Shown here: positions 1-6,991 of the stretch, one piece after another
Position numbering within the stretch: position 1 is the first letter of the stretch
Layout: each line of letters begins with the position of its first letter
NCBI GenBank assembly: GCA_937889795.1
Contig: CALBZH010000221.1
Location: forward strand, 1 to 12,562
Length of the DNA: 12,562 nucleotides
From: an uncultured Syntrophobacteraceae bacterium
GTDB lineage: Bacteria > Desulfobacterota > Syntrophobacteria > Syntrophobacterales > Syntrophobacteraceae
Direction: 5' to 3'
Notes under the pieces: model-generated
Told to the model about the DNA's origin: nothing
The model's database searches: none
What the model saw: the letters and a program-made list of their open reading frames with translations, nothing else
Program-made: the position numbers and the translations under genes

Positions 1-45
1 CCACCGAGATCTACACTCTTTCCCTACACGACGCTCTTCCGATCT
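1..45 (+). other. Illumina P5/TruSeq adapter remnant (sequencing artefact)
   Basis: The first 45 bases match the 3' part of the Illumina P5 plus read-1 primer oligonucleotide, ending in the characteristic GCTCTTCCGATCT at 33-45. They are library adapter, not genomic DNA, so the window begins at a contig end. Real sequence starts at about base 46. Between 46 and 282 I see no credible gene: the one plus-strand ORF there (141-398) has no ribosome site or recognisable protein and runs into the antisense of the next gene. Bases 60-120 are AT-rich. Confidence 0.97.
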
Positions 46-282
46 GCCCTCTGAGGTGGGTTCACGATCTATTTATTAGTTAACGATCACTAAATTACTC
101 AAAAACTAGAGTGGTGTAAAGCCGTTCGTGTGAATTCCAAGTGAGAAGAAACGCGCTTGGGGGTCAGGAGTGGAGCTTCGAAAGTCTCATGGTCTCGCGG
201 TGCGTTTTCCGAGGCGCGTTATTCGCGCGGTTGGGCCTGGCGGGCTTCATTCGACGGAGTGTTCCCCGGGCGCTTTCCTTTC

Positions 283-310
283 AACAACAAAAGCCTCGAT
301 CAGGCGAGGC
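283..310 (-). terminator. Rho-independent terminator of sigma-54 activator 1
   Basis: Read on the minus strand, GCCTCG (310-305), a six-base loop and CGAGGC (298-293) form a perfect 6-bp GC-rich hairpin followed directly by TTTT and then TTG-rich sequence (292-283). The hairpin includes the last codons and the TGA stop of the activator gene, so the terminator overlaps the end of the coding sequence. Confidence 0.75.
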
Positions 311-1700
311 CGTGCTTCTTGAGCCGGTAGTAGAACGTTGTCCGGTGGATGTTGAGGAGCGCGGCCGCCTTGGTCTTGTTTCCCGCCGTCCTGCGTAGCG
401 CGTCGATGAGCTGGTCCTTTTCCGCATGTTTGACCGCGAGGTGCAGTGGTGCCTCTCGATCTTCCGACGAACTTTCATGGTACGCCTCGGATCTGTTCCG
501 CGCTTTCTTCAACAGAATCGCCGGCAGATCCTTGGGATCGATCCTGGCACCCGAGCAAAGGTATAGAGCGCGCTCGATGACATTTTCAAGTTCTCGGATG
601 TTGCCGGGCCAGTCGTAGGCGAAGAAGAGCTCCATCGTTTCCGGTGCAATCTCGCAGACTGGCGAGTTGAGATGCCGGCCGAGCTTTTTCAGAAAATGAT
701 CGGCAAGAATGGGAATGTCTTCCCGGATCTCCCTGAGTGACGGCAGTGGGATTGAGACCACATTGAGGCGATAGTACAGGTCGTTTCGAAAATACCCCAG
801 CCGGACACGTTCCTCGAGATCCCGGTTCGTTGCCACAATTACCCGAAAGTCGATCCGCTTCGGCCTTCTGGCCCCGAGGGGCTCGATCTCCTTGTCCTGC
901 AGAACCCGCAGCAGCTTGGACTGTAATCCAAGAGACAGCTCTCCGATCTCGTCCAGAAATATGCTGCCCTTATGGGCCAGCTCGAATTTACCCGGCTTTC
1001 CGGATCTGATCGCCCCCGTGAAAGCTCCCGCCTCGTAGCCGAAAAGCTCCGACTCGAAGAGCTCGCCCGGAATCGAGGCGCAATTGACCCGTACGAAAGG
1101 ATGACCGCGCCTGGAGCTCGCCCGGTGAATGGCGTGAGCGAAGATCTCCTTTCCGGTTCCGCTTTCTCCTGTAAGCAAGATCGGACTGTCCGAGGCCGCC
1201 AGTCTTCTTGCCATTTCCCTTGCACAAACGAGCTTCTCGCTCGATCCGATCACATCATCGAGGGAATATCGTGCCTGGTATATGTCCCGGGTCTCCACTT
1301 CATACCGCTTCAAAGCCGCCTCGAGCTCCGCGATCCTGTGCTTGAGGGCGACGAAGGCCTTGAGGTCATGAAAGATCACCTTTCCCACAGCTCCGATCAC
1401 TCTTCCACCTGCCTTTATGGGATAACGGTTTACGATCACATGGCGTCCCTTTACGGCGACCGCATCGCCCATCATCGCCCGCCCTGTGCGCACCACCTGA
1501 GGCAGGCCGCTCACCGGGATCACATCGAGTATGTACCGACCCAGGGCTTCTTCCGCTGTTATGCCGTAGAATGGTTCGTTGGTCTTGCTGAAATGGCGGA
1601 TGATCCCCCGGTCGTCGATGATGACCGTTCCCTCGTAAGGGTTGTCCAGAACGGCTTGAAGCAGTTCGGCTGGAACATTGAGATAGCCGTAGGTCTCCAT
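300..1700 (-). CDS. PAS domain sigma-54-dependent transcriptional activator (bEBP) 1
   Basis: A 466-residue bacterial enhancer-binding protein that would open sigma-54 RNA polymerase complexes by ATP hydrolysis. An N-terminal PAS sensor (about 12-113) is followed by a short coiled linker (about 114-140), a sigma-54 AAA+ domain (about 148-380) and a Fis-type helix-turn-helix (about 425-463). Visible motifs are Walker A GESGTGKE (178-185), the sigma-54-contacting loop GAFTGA (225-230), Walker B GSIFLDE (245-251) and the sensor-II region WPGNIREL (364-371). No receiver domain is present, so the signal is probably a ligand or redox cue at the PAS domain rather than phosphorylation. The ATG at 1700 has an AAGGA Shine-Dalgarno about 10 bases upstream. 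It is transcribed divergently from the dehydrogenase operon at 1984, its likely target. It is closely similar along its length to the activator at 6992-8434; their recognition helices are [14 protein letters not shown] here and IHRATLYFRLKRYG there. The ligand is unknown. Confidence 0.95.
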   Translation of the reverse strand: METYGYLNVPAELLQAVLDNPYEGTVIIDDRGIIRHFSKTNEPFYGITAEEALGRYILDVIPVSGLPQVVRTGRAMMGDAVAVKGRHVIVNRYPIKAGGRVIGAVGKVIFHDLKAFVALKHRIAELEAALKRYEVETRDIYQARYSLDDVIGSSEKLVCAREMARRLAASDSPILLTGESGTGKEIFAHAIHRASSRRGHPFVRVNCASIPGELFESELFGYEAGAFTGAIRSGKPGKFELAHKGSIFLDEIGELSLGLQSKLLRVLQDKEIEPLGARRPKRIDFRVIVATNRDLEERVRLGYFRNDLYYRLNVVSIPLPSLREIREDIPILADHFLKKLGRHLNSPVCEIAPETMELFFAYDWPGNIRELENVIERALYLCSGARIDPKDLPAILLKKARNRSEAYHESSSEDREAPLHLAVKHAEKDQLIDALRRTAGNKTKAAALLNIHRTTFYYRLKKHGLA

Positions 1701-1778
1701 GACAGCACAATCCTTTGATTGCTCACCGAGTGCACTGCTCCTGTTTCAAGACGATAGACCCTATTGAAGTGTTCAAAA

Positions 1779-1821
1779 ATTGCTACACTATTTCATCGTC
1801 TAACGCTACAAGATTGCGACA
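1779..1821 (+). promoter_or_regulatory. Candidate activator-binding repeats (UAS) of module 1
   Basis: Three related 9-mers lie between the divergent genes: ATTGCTACA (1779-1787), AACGCTACA (1802-1810) and ATTGCGACA (1813-1821). Their starts are 23 and 11 bases apart, close to whole helical turns, so a protein could bind all on one DNA face. The last copy ends 61 bases before the sigma-54-like element at 1883, a usual range for enhancer sites. The match to the repeats at 8562-8604 is partial (shared ATT...ACA core). Binding by the neighbouring activators is inferred. Confidence 0.4.
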
Positions 1822-1882
1822 TGGTGATTCTTTTGTGCCGTCTTTCTCTGCAAGCTCGCCGTGTTTCCAATTCATATCCTTG

Positions 1883-1898
1883 CGGCACGGATCTTGAT
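1883..1898 (+). promoter_or_regulatory. Possible sigma-54 (-24/-12) promoter of the dehydrogenase operon
   Basis: CGGCACGGATCTTGAT matches the sigma-54 consensus (TGGCAC, five bases, TTGCA/T) at GGCAC and TTG with correct spacing, but the normally conserved -12 GC is GA. Transcription would start near 1909, giving a leader of about 75 bases before the ATG at 1984. The presence of a sigma-54 activator next door supports it; the -12 mismatch weakens it. Only 283 bases separate the two divergent genes and I see no better candidate. Confidence 0.4.
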
Positions 1899-1983
1899 GA
1901 GATCCTTTCGAGACCGAGCAGCATCGCGTGAAAAGCTGCCGCCCCTTTGGCGCGGGTGTTCTTGCAACAAGAGGAGATAGGAC

Positions 1984-3174
1984 ATGGGAGACATGGGGTC
2001 TAGATTGAGACAGATTTCTATCCTGGCAGACCAGATCGAGGCGAGAAGATCCGAGATCGAGGAAGCTGCTGCGCTCGATGCCGGATTCCCGGTAAAGATC
2101 ACCGACATGGAGGTGGACCTGGCTGTTCGGCACCTTCGCACGATGGAGGAGGAGATTCCTTGGATCGAGGGGAGACGCCCTTTCGGAATCATTGCCGCAA
2201 TCTTTCCTTACGATGCTCCAGCCGTGATGCTGGCCCGCGTGGGAGGGTCGGCCCTCATCACCGGAAACCGGCTGCGATTCAGTTTCTCGTCGCTTACGCC
2301 CCGGACGGCCACTGTTATTGGCAAGATCTGCAGCCCCATACCTGGCTTGGAGCCCATGGTCGGGATGAACAGCCGCGAGCTCGGTGATCGCTGTGTGAGA
2401 GACGACTCGGTGCGAGTTCTCTTCATGTCGGGGGCTTCCCCGGTTGGAGAGGCGTACCGAAAGCACCGAAGAGCCTTTGACAAGCTCTTTTTCGCCGGGC
2501 CGGGAGGCATGCCCGCGGCTGTCGTTTTCGAGGATGCCGACATCGATGCGGCAACCCGGTTTATTGCCCGACGCGCTTTCGTAAACGGCGGCCAGTACTG
2601 CACGACCCTCAAGAAGGCGCTGATCCACAGGTCCATCTTTGATCGGGTGCGCGAGGGAATACTCCGAACAGCCAGGGATCTTCGCGTGGGCGACCCGATG
2701 GACCCCCAGACCGACATAGGCCCCATACGCGTCAAGAGGACCCGTCTCATCGTCGAAAAGGCGCTGAAAAAATGTTCAAATGCTCGGCGGCTCTTTGGTG
2801 AAGTAAATGGAGAAACGGTGCATCCTCTCATCCTCGACTTGGAAGACGGCGGCGAAATACCGGACCTGGAACTGTTCGGACCGTTTCTTCTCCTCAAACC
2901 TTTTGACAATCCCGAGACTGCCGTTCAGGAGCTGATCGCGACCAGATATGGCTTTCTCCTGACGTTCTTTGGTTCCGTCTCCGATGAAGCACGCGGAATT
3001 TTCAACAAACATTTCGGGATGGTCTATGACAATCCTGACTTCTTCTTCGCTCCGTTGCGCGCTCCCTTTGGAGGCAAGAAAGAGAGCGGGTGGATCATAG
3101 AACGACGAGGCAACCGGTGGACCACCCGCGACGGTACGTTTCTTTACAGCAAGGAGCTGGCGCGGGCTGACTGA
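1984..3174 (+). CDS. Aldehyde dehydrogenase superfamily protein with degenerate active site
   Basis: A 396-residue ALDH-superfamily protein, about 80-100 residues shorter than typical members because it begins at the first core helix and lacks the N-terminal arm. The fold is recognisable from FGIIAAIFPYDAP (67-79), FMSGASPVG (147-155), GPGG...FEDADIDAA (172-190), NGGQYCTT with the nucleophile Cys206 (201-208), LELFGP (295-300) and PFGGKKESG (361-369). Several residues that normally define NAD-dependent oxidation are changed: the Asn of PWN is Asp77, the cofactor-ribose Lys of the LKPSE motif is Ser100, and the general-base Glu of ELGG is Gly172. Cys206 and Glu297 remain. It may act on thioesters (CoA-acylating type ALDHs also lack the base Glu), be a non-oxidising acyl-binding protein, or be impaired. 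The ATG at 1984 has GAGGAG seven bases upstream; the second Met (1993) is a weaker option. It is first of a three-gene operon, 48 bases before the hydrolase gene. The family call is firm, the activity unknown. Confidence 0.88.
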   Translation: MGDMGSRLRQISILADQIEARRSEIEEAAALDAGFPVKITDMEVDLAVRHLRTMEEEIPWIEGRRPFGIIAAIFPYDAPAVMLARVGGSALITGNRLRFSFSSLTPRTATVIGKICSPIPGLEPMVGMNSRELGDRCVRDDSVRVLFMSGASPVGEAYRKHRRAFDKLFFAGPGGMPAAVVFEDADIDAATRFIARRAFVNGGQYCTTLKKALIHRSIFDRVREGILRTARDLRVGDPMDPQTDIGPIRVKRTRLIVEKALKKCSNARRLFGEVNGETVHPLILDLEDGGEIPDLELFGPFLLLKPFDNPETAVQELIATRYGFLLTFFGSVSDEARGIFNKHFGMVYDNPDFFFAPLRAPFGGKKESGWIIERRGNRWTTRDGTFLYSKELARAD

Positions 3175-3222
3175 GGCGTCGAGCTCACTGCCGAAGGACC
3201 GGAGCCTAGTTCTTTAGGAAAC

Positions 3223-4269
3223 ATGATGGATGCTTCAAACGTAAAAAGGACCCCTATGGAGCCATACCGGCCGCGAGTCCACACCATAACGATTCCTCTT
3301 CCCTTCAGGTTGAAAGCGGTGAACTTGTACCTCTTGGAGGATTATACCGGGCATATTCTCATCGATGCCGGTGTGCATACTCGCGAGGCACTGGATGCAC
3401 TCGAAGGTGAGATCGATGCCCTTGGTGTCTCCTGGAAGAGCATCCATACTCTCTTCATCACCCACTATCACAGCGACCACTGCGGACTGGCTGCAGCAAT
3501 CCGGGAAAGATCAGGGGCTGCAATCTACATGGCCACACAGGACTTTGACCTGCTGGAGGCATTCCAGCAACGTCCCGAAATGGTTGCAGGCCCCGAGGAG
3601 TTCTATGTCGAGCACGGCATGCCTCGGAAGATGGTGCGCAGACTGGAAGCAGCCACGGCTTCGCTCATGGACTTGATAATCCCTTTTCGTCCCAACCACT
3701 TCTATCACCACGGAGAAGAAATCGTGAGGGAGCCACACTCCTTCCTGCCCATACACACCCCGGGGCATACGGTCGGGCACACCTGCATCTTCGAGCAGAG
3801 ATCGGGGCTCCTTTTCAGTGGCGACCATGTACTGGACACCATCACTTCCAACATCGCCGCCCACCCTGCCAACCCCCTTCCCGATCCACTGCGCTCCTAC
3901 CTGGGTTCTCTCGAGAAGCTGGTTTCCCTAAAGGTCTCGAACACCCTGCCGGCCCATGGCAGGGCAATCGAGGACCTGCCTCGAAGAATCTACTCGATCC
4001 TGGCCCATCACGAGGAGAGAAAGCAACGGGTCCTGGATGCGCTGGAAAGCGGCCCGGCAAGCGCCTATACCGTGTCTTCCATTATCTTCGGCAGCGATCT
4101 GGATCTCATGGATCAATGGCTCGCCTTCTTTGAGACGCTCGCCCACCTGGTGAATCTCGAGCATGTGCACCGTGTGGCGCGAGCATCTGAAGAATCGAGG
4201 ACGAGCTTTTTCCTGCCATCGGGATGGACCGCCGGCCAGTATTCCACAACCAGACCACGAGGCACGTAA
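3223..4269 (+). CDS. Metallo-beta-lactamase-fold hydrolase with C-terminal winged helix (LACTB2-like)
   Basis: A 348-residue MBL-fold metallohydrolase, expected to be cytoplasmic with a dinuclear metal centre. Ligands are visible as THYHSDH (His81, His83, Asp85, His86), TPGHT (His182), SGDH (Asp201) and LPAHG (His245). After the MBL core, residues about 255-325, with HHEERKQRVLDALESGP, resemble the winged-helix tail of LACTB2/glyoxalase-II-like hydrolases. Enzymes of this group cleave thioesters, phosphodiesters or other esters; the substrate cannot be told here. A thioesterase role beside an ALDH homologue is an inference. The start is uncertain: the AGGA at 3216-3219 suits the ATG at 3226 better than 3223, and a third ATG at 3256 has its own AAGGA five bases upstream. 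It lies 48 bases after the dehydrogenase gene and 103 before the FIST gene. The frame stays open for 33 codons beyond its TAA (see 4270-4371). Confidence 0.9.
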   Translation: MMDASNVKRTPMEPYRPRVHTITIPLPFRLKAVNLYLLEDYTGHILIDAGVHTREALDALEGEIDALGVSWKSIHTLFITHYHSDHCGLAAAIRERSGAAIYMATQDFDLLEAFQQRPEMVAGPEEFYVEHGMPRKMVRRLEAATASLMDLIIPFRPNHFYHHGEEIVREPHSFLPIHTPGHTVGHTCIFEQRSGLLFSGDHVLDTITSNIAAHPANPLPDPLRSYLGSLEKLVSLKVSNTLPAHGRAIEDLPRRIYSILAHHEERKQRVLDALESGPASAYTVSSIIFGSDLDLMDQWLAFFETLAHLVNLEHVHRVARASEESRTSFFLPSGWTAGQYSTTRPRGT

Positions 4270-4371
4270 AAATCGCCCCTTGGGACGGCCAGAACCCTGA
4301 CGCCCTCTGGAGCTGAAGTGAAGCGGGCCGTCGAAGCGAGAGCGGCAAAGAAGCTCATGATGGAGTCTTGA
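4270..4371 (+). other. In-frame open stretch after the hydrolase stop codon
   Basis: Directly after the TAA of the hydrolase gene the same frame reads 33 sense codons before a TGA at 4369-4371. The translation has a charged, helix-like ending (GAEVKRAVEARAAKKLMMES) that looks coding. It may be a former C-terminal extension cut off by the TAA, a base error in the assembly, or chance. It has no start codon except ATGs at 4357 and 4360, too late to form a gene. The final bases supply the GGAG ribosome site for the next gene. Confidence 0.3.
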
Positions 4372-4372
4372 G

Positions 4373-6913
4373 ATGTTCAAGGTGGGTGTTGGTCAAGCGG
4401 AGGGTATCGACATCCTGAAGACAACCAGGGCAGCAATTGATCGAAGCCGAATTCATCTCGGCGGAATCCAGCCACAGGCCGGCATAATACTGTGCAGCAG
4501 CGACTTCGACTATCGGCAAATGCTGGATATGGTTTTGGAGTCTTTTCCGGGAATCAGCCTTATCGGTTGTACCACCGCGGGTGATTTTTCACGGCACTTT
4601 GGCTTCAGCGACGATTCGGTAACGCTGACCCTCTTTTGCTCGGATCACATCGAGATACGAGCAGGTCTTGGCCGTAACGTGTCCCGGCATCATAAAAAGG
4701 CGGTTCGATCTGCCGTCAGCGAAGCGCAGGAGGGGCTGATCCAATCGGCCTCCCTGTGTATCGCACTCCCCGATCTGTTCTACAATTCAGCCAATCAGGT
4801 TGTCGAAGAGCTCAACAAGAAGCTTCGATGCACGGTGGTCGGGGGATTTGCGGCACGCCAGGCCATAGCTGATGGGGTAACGGTATCCGATTTGCGGGAG
4901 CGCTCGACTGCTCAGTTCTACGGCGGTGAGGTTTTGAATGATGCTCTGCCTATTCTGGTCTTCGGAGGGCCTGTCGAGTTTGCTTACAGCGTAGCCAACA
5001 GTTGGAAGCCGGTAGGCCAAAAAGCAAAGGTAACCCAATCGGCCGGCCGTGAAGTGAAGAGGATCGGTGAGCTCAAAGCCCTGGATTTCTACCGTCACTA
5101 TCTCGGGGAGCATGCCGACCCGGCGATGGAGTTTCCGCTGGCGGTTTACGAGCCGGGCCAGGAGCGCTTCTACTTGCGAGTCCCCCTTCAGTACGATAAT
5201 CGGCACGGTACCATCTCCTTTTCCGAAGCCATCCCAGTCGGAGCTACGGTCCAGATCACCGAATCTGTTCGAGATCACCTCATTGAAGACGCCAGGGTCT
5301 CTACAGAATCACTTTATCACTCGTACCCCGACAAGCATGCGGTGCTTGCGCTGGCATTTTCGTGCTCTCTACGCAAAAGAGCTCTTGGGACCCGGGTCGA
5401 GGAGGAGCTTTCGGTGTTGAGAGAAACGCTATCCCCTTCGACGGCCATCGCCGGCTTCTATAGCAGCGGAGAGATTGCACCACTGTCACCCGGAGACAGG
5501 AGCTTCTTTCATAACGCCACCCTGGTAACCGTGCTGATTGGTGAAAGGGGACAAGAGCATAAAGATGGTGGGATCATTGCAAACGAATCAGCAAATCGGT
5601 GGCAGTACCAAGAAATTGATGTAGCCGAAGATCACCTCCATGAGGATTTGGGGCGGGAGAACGAATTTCTCAAGAGAAAGCTGAGCCGCTCGGAAGTCTA
5701 TAGAAGGCGGCTCGAAGAGGTGAAGGATCTCAATGCCTCGCTCCATGGAAAGCTTATCCTTGAGATTGATGCCGCCAAACGGGAGATTGAGCAAAAAGAA
5801 AAGGCCCTGCGCCAAAGTGAAGAGAAGTATCGCCGCATCGTCGAAACAGCCGGAGAGGGTTTTCTGCTAACAGACGAAAACCTGATCATTACGGACGTCA
5901 ATGATGCATACTGCAGAATGCTGGGGTTCGAAAGACACGAATTAATCGGCAAGAGCTCCATGGACCTGGCGACTAAGGACTTTCGACAGTTCTTGCTGGC
6001 AAACAGAAAGAACCTCCTTTTTGAAGATTGCAGGCGATTTGAAGGTAAACTGCTCTCCAAGCACGGAGTCATCGTGCCCGTCCTTGTAAGCAGCAACGCG
6101 CTTCGGGATTCCGGGGGCAGTCTTCTTGGGCATATGGCTTTTGTCGCCGATCTGAGTGAAATGAAAAAGGCCTTGATGCTCGCGGCTGAGGTACAAAGGA
6201 GTCTCTTGCCTCAGGCGATTCCCCAGTTCAAAGGACTTGAAATCGCGGGCAAGAACATTCCCTGTGAAGAGATCGGAGGCGATTATTTCGACTATTTGTT
6301 CGCAGATGAGCACACCAAAGGTTCTCTCAACGTCGTTGTCGGCGACATCACCGGTCACGGTGTCGATGCCGCGCTGCTCATGACAGGCGTCTGCTCTTTT
6401 CTTCGTAGCCGTGTTTCGCGCTCGGGAGCCATCGCTGAAATCATAGGCGAAATGAATCGTCACCTGACACTGGATGTCTTTGATGCGGGAAGATTCATGA
6501 CGCTCTTCTACCTCGCTCTCGATCTCACGGAGCATAAGCTGCGTTGGGTCAGGGCAGGCCATGATCCGGCTGTCCTTTACAACCCCGAGACGGATACGTT
6601 CCAAGAGTTGAAGGGAAGAGGAATGGCTCTAGGAGTTGATGCATCATTCGAATATGAAGAGAATTCCGTGACCGGAGTCGGTGGAGGGCAAATCATTGCC
6701 ATTGGAACCGACGGAATATGGGAAGCGCATGACAAGCGCGGTGAAATGTTTGGGAAAACGCGGTTTAGAGACGCCCTCCGACGGTTGGCCAAGTTGAACG
6801 TGGAGGGAATCATAGAGGGAGTCTTTGGAGAATTGAGGGAGTTCACCTCCGGCGTTCAGCCCGAAGACGATGCCACCCTGGTTGTCATGCGCGTCAAGGA
6901 CGAAGACACCTGA
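4373..6913 (+). CDS. FIST - PAS - PP2C (SpoIIE/RsbU-type) sensory serine phosphatase
   Basis: An 846-residue cytoplasmic signalling protein with no obvious membrane segment. In order: FIST_N (about 25-230, with GCTTAGDF at 65-72), FIST_C (about 235-390, with the typical GFYSSGEIAP at 361-370), a charged coiled coil (about 425-485), a PAS domain (about 482-596) and a PP2C phosphatase of the SpoIIE/RsbU type (about 605-842). Metal-binding and core motifs of the phosphatase are present: GGDYFD (Asp637), GDITGHG (Asp658), AGHDP, TDGIWEA (Asp780) and EDDATLVV (Asp832, Asp833), so it should be active. FIST domains are thought to bind small ligands. Such phosphatases normally dephosphorylate a STAS anti-sigma-factor antagonist, thereby releasing a sigma factor or other partner, but no STAS or kinase gene is in the window. 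The ATG at 4373 follows GGAG (4362-4365) by seven bases. It is the last gene of the operon and converges on activator 2. The domain order is firm; the ligand and target are unknown. Confidence 0.93.
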   Translation: MFKVGVGQAEGIDILKTTRAAIDRSRIHLGGIQPQAGIILCSSDFDYRQMLDMVLESFPGISLIGCTTAGDFSRHFGFSDDSVTLTLFCSDHIEIRAGLGRNVSRHHKKAVRSAVSEAQEGLIQSASLCIALPDLFYNSANQVVEELNKKLRCTVVGGFAARQAIADGVTVSDLRERSTAQFYGGEVLNDALPILVFGGPVEFAYSVANSWKPVGQKAKVTQSAGREVKRIGELKALDFYRHYLGEHADPAMEFPLAVYEPGQERFYLRVPLQYDNRHGTISFSEAIPVGATVQITESVRDHLIEDARVSTESLYHSYPDKHAVLALAFSCSLRKRALGTRVEEELSVLRETLSPSTAIAGFYSSGEIAPLSPGDRSFFHNATLVTVLIGERGQEHKDGGIIANESANRWQYQEIDVAEDHLHEDLGRENEFLKRKLSRSEVYRRRLEEVKDLNASLHGKLILEIDAAKREIEQKEKALRQSEEKYRRIVETAGEGFLLTDENLIITDVNDAYCRMLGFERHELIGKSSMDLATKDFRQFLLANRKNLLFEDCRRFEGKLLSKHGVIVPVLVSSNALRDSGGSLLGHMAFVADLSEMKKALMLAAEVQRSLLPQAIPQFKGLEIAGKNIPCEEIGGDYFDYLFADEHTKGSLNVVVGDITGHGVDAALLMTGVCSFLRSRVSRSGAIAEIIGEMNRHLTLDVFDAGRFMTLFYLALDLTEHKLRWVRAGHDPAVLYNPETDTFQELKGRGMALGVDASFEYEENSVTGVGGGQIIAIGTDGIWEAHDKRGEMFGKTRFRDALRRLAKLNVEGIIEGVFGELREFTSGVQPEDDATLVVMRVKDEDT

Positions 6914-6929
6914 AATGATGCGAGCTCTT

Positions 6930-6948
6930 GCATGGGGCGTGTCCATGC
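6930..6948. terminator. Weak hairpin between convergent genes
   Basis: GCATGG (6930-6935), a seven-base loop and CCATGC (6943-6948) form a perfect 6-bp hairpin in the 78-base gap between the FIST-phosphatase gene and activator 2, which converge here. There is no T-tract on either side, so it is at best a weak or bidirectional terminator; no better one is visible. Confidence 0.25.
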
Positions 6949-6991
6949 CACATGGCCCGAGAATGGTGCCACGGATGATCAGGAAACGTTC

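Noticed and set aside
972..1718. 248-codon plus-strand frame opposite activator 1
   Set aside because: It mirrors the activator gene and has no domain or ribosome site.
1949..1966. GGCGCG...TTGCA as a sigma-54 promoter just before the dehydrogenase gene
   Set aside because: The GG to GC spacing is 13 instead of 10, and transcription would start at the ribosome site.
1783..2628. 281-codon minus-strand frame over the control region and dehydrogenase gene
   Set aside because: It is antisense to a clear ALDH-family gene and has no recognisable protein.
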